From NCBI RefSeq assembly GCF_008180415.1, contig NZ_VTEI01000001.1, positions 166,829 through 230,828 on the forward strand: a DNA stretch of 64,000 nucleotides, written 5' to 3'. Position numbers and translations under genes: made by a program. Shown in pieces: positions 1-7,953 of this stretch. The notes beneath the pieces were generated by a model. The model was not told where the DNA came from and did not search any database. It saw only the letters and a program-made list of their open reading frames with translations. This DNA is from Rossellomorea vietnamensis (GTDB lineage Bacteria > Bacillota > Bacilli > Bacillales > Bacillaceae_B). Every line of letters starts with the position of its first letter. Position 1 is the stretch's first letter.

Positions 1-235
1 AGGTTTTAGACAAAGATATGTACCCAGAAGGACCCTATGAGGACATAAGTTGCAGGTTTTAGTCAGAGATATGTATCCAGAAGGGCCCTATGAGGACATA
101 AGTTGCAGGTTTTAGTCAGAGATATGTATCCAGAAGGGCCACGTGAAGACATGAGTCGGCGGTTTCCGGCCAAGCCATGTACCCAGAAGGACCCCATTAG
201 GACATGAGTTAGACTTTTCGGAAAAAGATATACCC
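1..235. repeat. 53-bp direct tandem repeat, about four copies
   Basis: Four head-to-tail units start near 1, 54, 107 and 160, each beginning with a variant of AGGTTTTAG and containing ATATGTATCCAGAAGG. The last copy is degenerate and the array probably continues left of the window. Read on the minus strand the units contain ATACATATCTC, a core shared with the array at 53.1-53.6 kb. No ORF with an RBS uses it. Confidence 0.85.
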
Positions 236-397
236 AGAGAAGAGCCTGCTTCCACTCTCACACGTAAAATATTCTTTTGAGAGTATAACATTTAGCCGGG
301 CATCAGCGCTTATACTTTTTCTGTTTAGAAGTGACAGAACTTTTGCTAAAATAAACGCACTACTCTTAAAATTACAGAAACGATTGGAGGCAGCCTT

Positions 398-874
398 ATG
401 CTTAATGAGGCAATAACCAAATTAGAAAATAGGGAATACGAAGAGGCAAAAGTGATGCTCGAAAAATGTGTCCAGCAGACACCGGAAGATCCTCAAGTTA
501 ATTTTTATCTTGCATCGGCGAATGATTCAATGGGATTGGAGACCAATGCCATACCGCATTACCGCCGGGCAATCGAAAATGGAATCCAGGGGGAAAAGCT
601 TGAAGCAGCTTTTATCCAGCTTGGCAGCAGCTACAGATGCCTCGGGGAATATCAATATGCAAAGGATGTATTAAGCGCAGGCCTAGAACAATTCCCTGAA
701 AATCCTGCTTTAAAACTATTTTACGCGATGACACTCTATAACTTGGGAGAACATAAAGAATCCGTTACGCTTCTGTTAAATACCCTCATTACTTCCGCTG
801 ATAATGAGTGGCTGAAGAGGTATGAAAAGGCTTTGAAGTTTTATAGTGAAGATATTGATGGAGTGTGGAATTGA
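398..874 (+). CDS. TPR-repeat protein (158 aa)
   Basis: This small soluble protein is made almost entirely of tetratricopeptide-like helical pairs. Residues about 1-33 (EAITKLENREYEEAKVMLEK), 34-68 (NFYLASANDSMGLETNAIPH) and 69-105 show the alternating small and aromatic residues of TPR units, and a fourth partial unit follows. There is no signal peptide or membrane segment, so it should act in the cytoplasm as a protein-binding scaffold; no partner can be named. The start is fixed by a GGAGG sequence about 8 nt before ATG 398. It stands alone, between the left-edge repeat array and a repeat-filled gap of about 600 bp. In B. subtilis this side of nadA carries safA, which is absent here. Family assignment is firm; the specific function is unknown. 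Confidence 0.85.
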   Translation: MLNEAITKLENREYEEAKVMLEKCVQQTPEDPQVNFYLASANDSMGLETNAIPHYRRAIENGIQGEKLEAAFIQLGSSYRCLGEYQYAKDVLSAGLEQFPENPALKLFYAMTLYNLGEHKESVTLLLNTLITSADNEWLKRYEKALKFYSEDIDGVWN

Positions 875-928
875 GAAGTGTGACATGAAGAGGGTTAGCC
901 CTCCTTCAAGAGAAAAGACTCTTTTTAT

Positions 929-1110
929 AAGGCTCTGTTCGTAAACTTTGTTGCTATTTTATATTATTCCCGAAAAAATAACCATATTAACATGGTAAAA
1001 ATCGGTAACATAACATCAAAAAGAAAACAGCTACTCTTCCTCGATAAGAGATAAAACTCTTAGTATCCGGGGATATCCGAAAGCAGCAATCTATGCGAAA
1101 ACAGCCTTTT
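929..1110. mobile_element. MITE-like element, degenerate copy A
   Basis: The left end (GGCTCTGTTCGTAAACTTTG) and the right end (ATCTATGCGAAAACAGCC) are inverted repeats of each other and match the ends of copies at 9.26, 9.46, 50.2 and 51.55 kb. The interior is shortened. A second partial left end (GCCTTTTGTAAACTTGTTGC) follows directly at about 1101-1190 and fades after GAAAGAGCTG. No coding capacity. The whole 875-1478 gap holds only this, a structured-repeat remnant and the nadA terminator. Confidence 0.7.
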
Positions 1111-1257
1111 GTAAACTTGTTGCTTTTTTCAATGAACTTTGTAAGGTAACTCCATTATTCACAGGAAATATCCTGGTAAGGAAGAAGGAAAGAGCTGTTC
1201 CTCCGTTTATTGTTTTTTTAGAATGTAGCTTCACCTTCCTCCCTCTTTGCTTATGAG

Positions 1258-1385
1258 GATTGCACCTGAAGGCGTAAGACCTCCTGCGGGATTAGCGGGC
1301 GTCTAGTTCCGGCGTCTAGACCCTCTCGCTCAAATAACTGGAGAATAAAAGGAAAAAACGCCTTTTTTCTCTCGTTTTTTACTTG
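1258..1385 (-). repeat. Remnant of the structured GCGCC element and its composite right arm
   Basis: On the minus strand the sequence matches the distal half of the composite elements at 23.5-23.9 and 55.16-55.54 kb. It has an AGAGAAAAAAGGCG hairpin arm, a TTATTTGA segment, GGAACTAGACGCCCGCTA, then CCCGCAGGAGGTC and an approximate GCCTTC end. The outer left half is missing, so this is a decayed copy. Confidence 0.65.
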
Positions 1386-1426
1386 TGAGGACCTGTCATA
1401 AAGAACGTATTTACCCTTTAAATATT

Positions 1427-1462
1427 CAAAAAAACACACTGAATTTAAACTCAGTGCGTTTC
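1427..1462 (-). terminator. Terminator of nadBCA
   Basis: On the minus strand CACTGAGTTTAAATTCAGTG forms a stem-loop followed by a T-rich run (GTTTTTTT). It lies about 20 nt beyond the nadA stop and closes the nadB-nadC-nadA transcript. Confidence 0.85.
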
Positions 1463-1478
1463 TATAATAATTTTTCTA

Positions 1479-2585
1479 TTAAGCCCTTGCCAGCATCCTG
1501 TCCAGTGAAAGGATGGCGTTTTGAGCTGTTTCTTCGTCAACTTTAATAATATTTTCCGGTTGGTTGTCCACGATGTTCTCCAATGACCACAGTAAATGCG
1601 GCAGGTCGATTCGGTTCATCGTCAAGCAGGGACACATATGGGGGTTCAATGAAATGATATGTTTGTCAGTGTGTTCATTGATCAGCCTCTTGACCAGGTT
1701 CATTTCTGTGCCAATTGCCCAGGCGGTTCCCGGTGCTGCCTTTTTAATGGTATCGATAATATACTTTGTCGATCCGTTATCATCCGAAGCTTCAACCACT
1801 TCTCTGCGGCACTCCGGATGGACGATAATATTCATTTCCGGATACTGTTCCCTCACATCCGCTATGTTTTTCAGGGTGAAATTCTCATGGACGGAACAAT
1901 GGCCTTTCCAGAGGATCACTTTAATGCGCTCGGCATCTCCTTCATGAATCAATTCATTTCTGATTGGATCCCAGACAGCCATGTCATTTAAGTCGATTCC
2001 AAGGTCAGCGGCTGTATTTCTTCCCAAGTGCTGGTCAGGAAGGAATAAGATTCTTTCCTTTTGAGAGAGTGCCCATTCCACCATTTTATGAGCATTGGAG
2101 GAAGTGACAGTCGCTCCGCCATTTTTGCCGACAAAAGATTTTATGGCTGCTGTTGAATTCACATAAGTCAGCGGCAGGATGGTATCCCCGAATTGGTTCT
2201 GAAGCATTTCCCATGCTCTTTCTGTTTGATGGATGTCCGCCATATCGGCCATCGAACATCCCGCTCTCATATCAGGCAGGATGACTTTCTGGTTTTCATT
2301 TGTAAGGATGTCCGCTGTCTCTGCCATGAAATGCACACCGCAGAAAACAATGTATTCCGCTTCACTGTTCGCAGCGGATACCTGCGCCAATTGAAGCGAG
2401 TCTCCTGTTGTATCCGCGAATTGGACAACCTCATCCTTTTGATAATGGTGTCCTGGTATGAAAAGCTTCGTGCCGAGCTGTGCTTTGATTTCCCTGACTC
2501 TTGCTTCCATTTCCCCAATGGACAAATTCTTATATTTTTCCGGCAGTTCATATGTGTTCTGCTTTAATGTCTGTAAAATACCCAT
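1479..2585 (-). CDS. nadA: Quinolinate synthase NadA
   Basis: Condenses iminoaspartate (from NadB) with dihydroxyacetone phosphate to make quinolinate, in the cytoplasm, using a 4Fe-4S cluster. The 368-aa product has the family length. The three cluster cysteines known for Bacillus NadA fall at the expected positions: C110 ([10 protein letters not shown]), C230 ([11 protein letters not shown]) and C320 ([10 protein letters not shown]). Other conserved blocks are [11 protein letters not shown] near residue 42, [10 protein letters not shown] near 141 and [10 protein letters not shown] near 183. The ATG is preceded by AAAGGGG at 9 nt. It is the last gene of nadB-nadC-nadA, 35 nt after nadC. NadA depends on NifS, encoded divergently, for cluster assembly in B. 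subtilis. Confidence 0.98.
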   Translation of the reverse strand: MGILQTLKQNTYELPEKYKNLSIGEMEARVREIKAQLGTKLFIPGHHYQKDEVVQFADTTGDSLQLAQVSAANSEAEYIVFCGVHFMAETADILTNENQKVILPDMRAGCSMADMADIHQTERAWEMLQNQFGDTILPLTYVNSTAAIKSFVGKNGGATVTSSNAHKMVEWALSQKERILFLPDQHLGRNTAADLGIDLNDMAVWDPIRNELIHEGDAERIKVILWKGHCSVHENFTLKNIADVREQYPEMNIIVHPECRREVVEASDDNGSTKYIIDTIKKAAPGTAWAIGTEMNLVKRLINEHTDKHIISLNPHMCPCLTMNRIDLPHLLWSLENIVDNQPENIIKVDEETAQNAILSLDRMLARA

Positions 2586-2620
2586 ATTCGATTACCCCTT
2601 TCCTCTTCCCGCTGCTTATT

Positions 2621-3454
2621 TCAATTGAGCACTTTTGCGCTAATATCAAGTCCTTTTATGCTATGTGTCAAAAATCCCAGCGATATATAGTGAACACCAG
2701 ATTTAGCATAGTCGGCTACATTCTCAATCCCGATTCCGCCGGACGCCTCTGTGATAACATGCGGCGGAACATCCCCAATCCACTCTGCAATTTCCTCTGG
2801 TGTGCGGTTATCAAACATGATGATATCCGCACCGCTGTCTACAGCTTCCCGGAGACCATCGCGGGTTTCGATTTCAACCTCCACTTTCACTGTATGTCCA
2901 AGCTTGCTCTTTACCTCTTTTACAGCAGAAGAAATTGAGCCTTTGAATGAGATGTGATTATCCTTAAGCATGACTGCATCGTAAAGACCGCTGCGGTGAT
3001 TGAACCCTCCCCCGCATCTTACGGCGTATTTTTCAAGCATGCGCAGTCCCGGAGTCGTCTTTCGTGTGTCGCATATACGTACAGGATAATCCTTCACCAG
3101 TTCCACGACTTTTCCCGTCTGTGTCGCGATCCCGCTCATCCGCTGGACCAGGTTTAAGATCACGCGTTCAGCCTGGAGCAGGTCTGCTGCAGGTCCGAAA
3201 GCTTTCGCTATCACAGTTCCGGCTTCTACTTTTTCACCGTCTTCCCTGTAAATATTTACTAATATTTCCGGGTTCATGACTTTAAAGCCTGCCATGATTA
3301 CTTCACGCCCGCAAAATATACCGGCTTCTTTCGCGATAAAATGAAATGTACTTTGGTTTTCATGTGTAAATAATGCTTGAGAACTGAGGTCTCCGTCCCC
3401 CAGATCCTCAAGGTAAAATTGCTCAAGCATAGATTTTAGTTTTAACTTGTTCAT
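2621..3454 (-). CDS. nadC: Nicotinate-nucleotide diphosphorylase (carboxylating) NadC
   Basis: Converts quinolinate and PRPP into nicotinate mononucleotide, CO2 and pyrophosphate, the third step of de novo NAD synthesis. The 277-aa sequence shows the QPRTase signature blocks: LVQRMSGIATQTGKVVELV near residue 100, CDTRKTTPGLRMLEKYAVRCGGG near 130 with the PRPP/quinolinate-binding Arg and Lys residues, HRSGLYDAVMLKDNH near 153, and EVEIETRDGL near 192. The start overlaps the end of nadB by 32 bp, so translation is probably coupled. It lies between nadB and nadA, as in B. subtilis. Confidence 0.98.
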   Translation of the reverse strand: MNKLKLKSMLEQFYLEDLGDGDLSSQALFTHENQSTFHFIAKEAGIFCGREVIMAGFKVMNPEILVNIYREDGEKVEAGTVIAKAFGPAADLLQAERVILNLVQRMSGIATQTGKVVELVKDYPVRICDTRKTTPGLRMLEKYAVRCGGGFNHRSGLYDAVMLKDNHISFKGSISSAVKEVKSKLGHTVKVEVEIETRDGLREAVDSGADIIMFDNRTPEEIAEWIGDVPPHVITEASGGIGIENVADYAKSGVHYISLGFLTHSIKGLDISAKVLN

Positions 3455-5015
3455 CGATCCACGTCCTCATTTCTCCGTCTTCTAATGCGTGTATGATCCG
3501 CCTCTTCAGCCAAAAGGTATCGTCTTCTTCCTGAAAGTCACTTCTGATATGCCCTCCCCGGCTTTCTGTCCGTAAAAGAGCAGCTCTTGTTACAATCAGG
3601 CTGTTGATCCACATGAAATACTTTCCGATGTCCTTTGGTTGAAGTGCATCCAGGTTGTCGTCCAGTTGGAAATCGATGCCGTGAAGCCAGTTCAAATGTG
3701 CTTCAAGCTTCACGCTATCCCTGATAATTCCTGCAGAATCCATCATCCGATCTTGAAATTCCTTCACATCAAAGAGAGCAGCTGATTTTCTCTCAGGCTC
3801 TCTCGCTTGAGTGTCCTTCTCTTCTTCAGGGTTGAAAAGAAGCGGTCTTTTTTGAGCATTGATCCCGTGTGCGAGTCTCTTTCCATATACAAGCCCTTCC
3901 AGCAGAGAGTTGCTGGCAAGCCTATTGGCGCCGTGGACTCCGCTGCAGGCCGCTTCCCCTACTGCATAAAGCCCTTCTACATTCGTTTTTCCAGCTGAGT
4001 CTATCACGATTCCGCCCATCATAAAGTGGCAGCCCGGTGAAACCGGGATCCTGCCAAGGGACAGATCGATTCCGTTCTCTTTGCACATAGCACTGACGGA
4101 AGGAAACTTCGCTTCAAACTGATTTATTAGTTTGATAGATAAATAGACATCTCTGCCCATTTGCCTCTGTTCAAAAATCCGCTGTGCCACCACATGCCTT
4201 GGAGCAAGCTCTTTAAGCGGGTGAACCCCCTCCATGATTCTTTCGCCGGCATCGTTAAAAAGGTGTGCACCTTCTCCCCTGACAGCTTCGGAAATCAGCC
4301 CCTTCGTTTTCCCGTCCACATAGAGGAGCGTCGGATGAAATTGAATGAATTCCGCATCCGCGATATAAGCTCCCGCTCTAAACGCCGCCGCCATTCCATC
4401 ACCAGTCACGGTAGGATGGTTGGAGGTAGATGAATATAGTCCTCCGGCTCCACCGGCAGCCATCACAACGATTGGTGCATAATACGCATGAATGGCACCC
4501 TTCCGATTCATGGTTTTCACTCCGATACAAGCACCCTCGCTGTTCTGCAGTAATTCAAAAACCATCTCTTCTTCCACCCAGCTGATATTTTCTGAAAGGG
4601 TTTTCAAAAAATGCTCGATCAGAAATCTGCCTGTCTCATCTCCCCCACAATGAAGGATACGCTTCCTGCTGTGAGCCCCTTCCATTCCTAAGCTCAGTGT
4701 GCCATCATTGTTCCTGTCGAATGGAGCACCTTCATCGACAAGCTCCTGAACAATCCGCTGTCCTTCTGTCACGAGCGAATGAACTTCCTCCTCGATCTGA
4801 TGCCCGCGCCCAGCTTCCAGTGTATCTTCAAAATGCCTGGCTATATTATCATCTTTTGCCACAACAGCTGCGATGCCGCCCTGTGCCATATACGAATTAC
4901 TTCCTCTTCTTGTTCCCTTTGTGATAATCATCACATTCAATTCCGGATTTAACTCACGTGCGGTCTGCAAGGCTGCAAGTCCGCTTCCGACTATAATTAC
5001 ATCTGCTTTTTTCAC
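3423..5015 (-). CDS. nadB: L-aspartate oxidase NadB
   Basis: FAD enzyme that oxidises L-aspartate to iminoaspartate, the first step of de novo NAD synthesis. The N-terminus has the dinucleotide-binding motif VIIVGSGLAALQTA, followed by the flavin/substrate block RRGSNSYMAQGGIAAVV. Later come HPTLLY, RGEGAHLFNDAGERIM and the C-terminal succinate dehydrogenase-like helical domain. The chosen start is GTG 5015, with GGAGGGG 6 nt upstream, giving 530 aa, the family length. The open frame runs on to 5291, but that extension overlaps nifS on the other strand and is unlike any NadB N-terminus. It is first in nadB-nadC-nadA and is probably repressed by NadR through the palindrome at 5041-5052. Confidence 0.97.
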   Translation of the reverse strand: MKKADVIIVGSGLAALQTARELNPELNVMIITKGTRRGSNSYMAQGGIAAVVAKDDNIARHFEDTLEAGRGHQIEEEVHSLVTEGQRIVQELVDEGAPFDRNNDGTLSLGMEGAHSRKRILHCGGDETGRFLIEHFLKTLSENISWVEEEMVFELLQNSEGACIGVKTMNRKGAIHAYYAPIVVMAAGGAGGLYSSTSNHPTVTGDGMAAAFRAGAYIADAEFIQFHPTLLYVDGKTKGLISEAVRGEGAHLFNDAGERIMEGVHPLKELAPRHVVAQRIFEQRQMGRDVYLSIKLINQFEAKFPSVSAMCKENGIDLSLGRIPVSPGCHFMMGGIVIDSAGKTNVEGLYAVGEAACSGVHGANRLASNSLLEGLVYGKRLAHGINAQKRPLLFNPEEEKDTQAREPERKSAALFDVKEFQDRMMDSAGIIRDSVKLEAHLNWLHGIDFQLDDNLDALQPKDIGKYFMWINSLIVTRAALLRTESRGGHIRSDFQEEDDTFWLKRRIIHALEDGEMRTWIDEQVKTKIYA

Positions 5016-5040
5016 ATTGACCCCTCCACAATATTTACAG

Positions 5041-5075
5041 GTGTCTTGACACATATATTTACACATATTTAAACT
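5041..5075. promoter_or_regulatory. NadR/NiaR operator overlapping the nifS promoter
   Basis: GTGTCTTGACAC at 5041-5052 is a perfect 5-2-5 palindrome in the 122-bp gap between nadB and nifS. Its right half contains TTGACA (5046-5051), a consensus -35, followed 17-18 bp later by TTAAACT as a weak -10 for nifS. A repressor bound here would block nifS-nadR directly and sits about 26 bp upstream of the nadB start. This fits the known NAD-dependent repressor of the B. subtilis nad genes. That NadR binds here is inference. Confidence 0.75.
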
Positions 5076-5137
5076 AATGACAAGAGTTTTTTCTTCTCTG
5101 AAATTATTTAGAAAATTCAAAAAAGGAGTTTCTGCTA

Positions 5138-6274
5138 TTGAGATACTTTGACTATGCTGCAACGACACCCATGGATCCAGAGGCCCTGCAAGTTTACATA
5201 GAGGCTGCCACCCATTTTTACGGGAATACTTCAAGTCTCCATGACACCGGCGACAAAGCCGCTCAGCTTCTGCAGGAATGCAGAAATACATTGGCGGGAT
5301 TACTGGGGGTCGCTTCTGAGGGGATTTATTTTACATCAGGAGGAACAGAAGCCAACCACCTGGGGATTCTTTCACTTGCGCTGGAGAATAGACACCGCGG
5401 AAGGCATATCATTACGGGGATTGCTGAACATTCGTCTGTCCATTCAGCCATGGGATTTTTAAAAGAACAAGGATTTGAAATCACCAGCCTGCCTTTCAAC
5501 AGTGACGGCATGATTTCTCTGGAAGACTTGGAAAAATCAATCAGGCATGATACGATTCTAGTTTCGATTGCGCATGCCAACGGGGAAATAGGTTCTATAC
5601 AAAATATTAAAAACATCGCAAGGACCTGTAAAAATGAAGGAATTCTCCTTCATACCGACATGGTCCAGTCTTTCGGCAAAAAAGATATTTCAGAGCTGGC
5701 GCCATTGGTCGACAGTCTGGCCGTCTCTTCTCATAAAATTTATGGTCCAAAGGGAGTCGGAGCAGTTTATATCCATCCCAGGCATACAGCCAGATCAATT
5801 TTTCCAAACCAGACACATGAAGGAGGCCTGAGAGGCGGCACAGTCAACACACCGGGAATCGCCGCTTTTATCAGTGCCGCTGAGAGCGCCTGCAGCGGCT
5901 TTCAGACAGCGGAATACCAAGAGCTCAGGGATTTGCTCATCAATGGCATAAAAGCTCACCTGCAGGATTCTGTGATGATATTGGAAGCTCCTCAGGAGAA
6001 CCAGATGCCCCATGTTATTGGATTATGCATAAAAGGGCTCCAAGGCCAATGGGCCATGTTAGAATGTAATAGAAGAGGATTCGCCATTTCAACCGGAAGC
6101 GCCTGCCAGACTGGCAAACAAGCCCTTTCCAAAACAGTAAGTGCACTCGGCCTCCCGGAAGAAGCAGGAAAAGAATTCATCAGGATCTCAATGGGAAAAG
6201 GTACAACGAAAGAAGATGTTACAGAGCTGGTAAAGGCTCTTTCCGATATTGCTGAAAAACACTACGAACAATAG
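5138..6274 (+). CDS. nifS: Cysteine desulfurase NifS (NAD-pathway type)
   Basis: PLP enzyme that takes sulfur from cysteine and delivers it for Fe-S assembly; in Bacillus this paralogue matures NadA. The 378-aa class V aminotransferase fold shows the N-terminal YFDYAATTPMDP, the PLP lysine K200 in SSHKIYGPKG, RGGTVNTPG and the catalytic cysteine C323 in STGSACQTGK. The start is TTG 5138, with AAAAGGAG at 5121-5128. It is followed by nadR 29 bp later and is divergent from nadBCA, which argues for a dedicated role with NadA rather than a general IscS/SufS role. Confidence 0.95.
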   Translation: MRYFDYAATTPMDPEALQVYIEAATHFYGNTSSLHDTGDKAAQLLQECRNTLAGLLGVASEGIYFTSGGTEANHLGILSLALENRHRGRHIITGIAEHSSVHSAMGFLKEQGFEITSLPFNSDGMISLEDLEKSIRHDTILVSIAHANGEIGSIQNIKNIARTCKNEGILLHTDMVQSFGKKDISELAPLVDSLAVSSHKIYGPKGVGAVYIHPRHTARSIFPNQTHEGGLRGGTVNTPGIAAFISAAESACSGFQTAEYQELRDLLINGIKAHLQDSVMILEAPQENQMPHVIGLCIKGLQGQWAMLECNRRGFAISTGSACQTGKQALSKTVSALGLPEEAGKEFIRISMGKGTTKEDVTELVKALSDIAEKHYEQ

Positions 6275-6303
6275 CTTTCTGCTACGCTGGAGAGGAGAAA
6301 AAA

Positions 6304-6849
6304 ATGTCAAAAGGCAAGAAAATACTTGGAGAAGAACGAAGGAATCTTATACTATCCAAACTTCAGGAAGAAGGAATCCCGATTACCGGGGGAGACCTTG
6401 CCAAATTCACGAATGTCAGCCGGCAGGTCATCGTCAGTGACATCACCCTGCTGAAGGCCAGAGAAGAACCTATCATCGCCACAAGCCGGGGGTACCTTTA
6501 TCTGCAGCCAAAACACCCTGAAGGCACTGTCGAAAAAACCATTGCCTGCAGGCACACACCGGACCGCACAGAGGAAGAACTGAACCTTCTGGTCGACCAC
6601 GGAATCCTCGTCAAAGACGTCCGGATCGAGCATAAAGTATACGGCGACCTGACCGCTTCCATCATGGTCTCCAACCGCCAGGAAGTAAAACAGTTCATGA
6701 ACAAAATCAAAGAAACAAACGCCTCCTACCTATCCGAGCTGACAGATGGCATCCACCTGCACACCATCTCGGCGCCGAATGAAAAGGTCATGGCCAATGC
6801 TGAAAAAGCACTGAAAGAGGCTGGTTTCCTGATTGAATCCACTTCTTGA
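6304..6849 (+). CDS. nadR: NAD-biosynthesis repressor NadR (NiaR/YrxA family)
   Basis: Transcription repressor that uses nicotinic acid as corepressor in the characterised B. subtilis protein. Residues about 6-60 form an HTH_11 winged helix (RRNLILSKLQEEGIPITGGD, SRQVIVSDITLLK). Residues about 75-175 form the 3H metal/ligand domain named for its three histidines, here within CRHTPDRT, VRIEHKVYGD and GIHLHTIS. The 181-aa length is typical. The ATG follows GGAGAGGAG by a few bases. It forms an operon with nifS and probably represses its own operon and nadBCA through 5041-5052. Confidence 0.95.
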   Translation: MSKGKKILGEERRNLILSKLQEEGIPITGGDLAKFTNVSRQVIVSDITLLKAREEPIIATSRGYLYLQPKHPEGTVEKTIACRHTPDRTEEELNLLVDHGILVKDVRIEHKVYGDLTASIMVSNRQEVKQFMNKIKETNASYLSELTDGIHLHTISAPNEKVMANAEKALKEAGFLIESTS

Positions 6850-6853
6850 TTAC

Positions 6854-6884
6854 GAGGATGCCCCATAGAGGGTATCCTTTTTTG
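6854..6884 (+). terminator. Terminator of nifS-nadR
   Basis: AGGATGCCC and GGGTATCCT pair (one G-U) around a short loop and are followed by TTTTTT. It starts a few bases after the nadR stop. Confidence 0.85.
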
Positions 6885-7012
6885 GTTTGTCTTTTTTAGG
6901 GGAGGGGGGCTAGTACTCTGATTTGGGGTAATTGTTTTGTGATCGGGGTGTGCGGGGGGAGTCAGCAGCTCCTGGCTCGGTTCATATTCGTTATGCAGGA
7001 CTACATCGTGCT

Positions 7013-7436
7013 CTATCGACCCGTTTTGCTTGTCTATCATTTGAGAGTTTGGGGTTTCTATCGACGACTACATTTCTCCCTCAATGAGTTTGGATATTCT
7101 ATTGTTAAATTTGCCCTTTCTATCGACGTTCTGCCTTTTAATTGCTTCCAAGCTACACCCGGCAGCGATGGCGTTCTTTCAACGAGTTATGCTGGTCTAT
7201 CAACGAATTTGAGTACTCTATCCACGATTTTGGCCTTTCTATCGACGAAAGCCCTTAATCTAGCAAATCATCGCCCGGTTTCATCCGTTATGCATAACTT
7301 CATTTTGCTCTATCAGCGACTTTTGCTGATCTATCAACCGGTTTTGGATTTCTATCAACCGGTTTCACCGTTCTATCAACCAAATAGCGTGTTCTATCAA
7401 CCGATTTAACGATTCTATCAACCATTCAGCTCTTTC
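7013..7436 (+). repeat. 21-bp tandem repeat array (consensus CTATCAACCGNTTT)
   Basis: Degenerate units beginning CTATCRACS recur at an exact 21-bp period in several runs: 7013/7034, 7099/7120, 7176/7197/7218/7239, and 7310/7331/7352/7373/7394/7415. The last five are the cleanest. Because 21 is a multiple of three the plus strand stays open and would encode FYQPV-type heptads, but there is no convincing RBS or domain, so it is read as non-coding DNA. It fills the convergent gap between nadR and pheB, where B. subtilis carries pheA. Confidence 0.85.
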
Positions 7437-7460
7437 CCTCACCGATATCACCCACACAAC

Positions 7461-7492
7461 AAAAAAATGCTAGGCACCTGAGCCCAGCATTT
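7461..7492 (-). terminator. Terminator overlapping the pheB 3' end
   Basis: On the minus strand ATGCTGGGC pairs with GCCTAGCAT around a 5-nt loop and is followed by TTTTTTTG. The stem consists of the last pheB codons and its TAG stop, so the terminator is embedded in coding sequence. Confidence 0.85.
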
Positions 7493-7925
7493 CCACTTTT
7501 TCTACAAATTCAAGTTTTCTCAAGCTGTTCAGCATTTCTTCGATATCGACCGTGATATCCGCCACGTTAAGGGAAAGCGTAACGTTCGCTCTTCCCTGCA
7601 GGGGGATTGTCTGGTGAATCGTGAGAATGTTGCAGCCTGTTTTGGCCACTTCGCCCAGCAGGCAGGAGAGTGTACCTGATCGGTCTTCCAGGTGGAAGAA
7701 CAAAGTGATGATCCGTTCCTTCACAATTCTGTGAAACGGAAATACAGTGTCGCGGTATTTATAAAAGGCACTCCGGCTCAAGTCGATACTGCGGACAGCT
7801 TCCCAGACTGAACCGGCTTTGCCTCTTTCAATCAGCTCTTTGGCTTGCAAGGTTTTCTTCATGGCATCAGGAAGCACGTCTTCCCTTACCAGATAAAATT
7901 TTCCTTCCTGTGCTTTTTTCTGCAA
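7470..7925 (-). CDS. pheB: ACT domain protein PheB (UPF0735)
   Basis: Regulatory ACT-domain protein of the obg-pheB-pheA neighbourhood; its molecular role is not settled. The N-terminal block [20 protein letters not shown] and the segment [20 protein letters not shown] are conserved in PheB. Residues about 73-145 form an ACT domain ([20 protein letters not shown]) that in relatives binds amino acids. TTG 7925 is preferred because GGGGGA lies 7 nt upstream; an in-frame ATG at 7940 has no Shine-Dalgarno sequence. It follows obg by about 28 bp and is co-transcribed. The usual downstream partner pheA (prephenate dehydratase) is missing. Confidence 0.93.
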   Translation of the reverse strand: MQKKAQEGKFYLVREDVLPDAMKKTLQAKELIERGKAGSVWEAVRSIDLSRSAFYKYRDTVFPFHRIVKERIITLFFHLEDRSGTLSCLLGEVAKTGCNILTIHQTIPLQGRANVTLSLNVADITVDIEEMLNSLRKLEFVEKVEMLGSGA

Positions 7926-7953
7926 GGCTGGTTCCCCCATTACAAAGCTTCAA

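Noticed and set aside
5016-5291. N-terminal extension of NadB
   Set aside because: It overlaps nifS on the other strand, contains the NadR palindrome and is unlike NadB; GTG 5015 has a strong RBS.
6939-7409. 156-aa plus-strand frame with FYQPV heptads
   Set aside because: It is the translation of the 21-bp repeat array; no RBS, no domain, and repeat length divisible by three explains the open frame.
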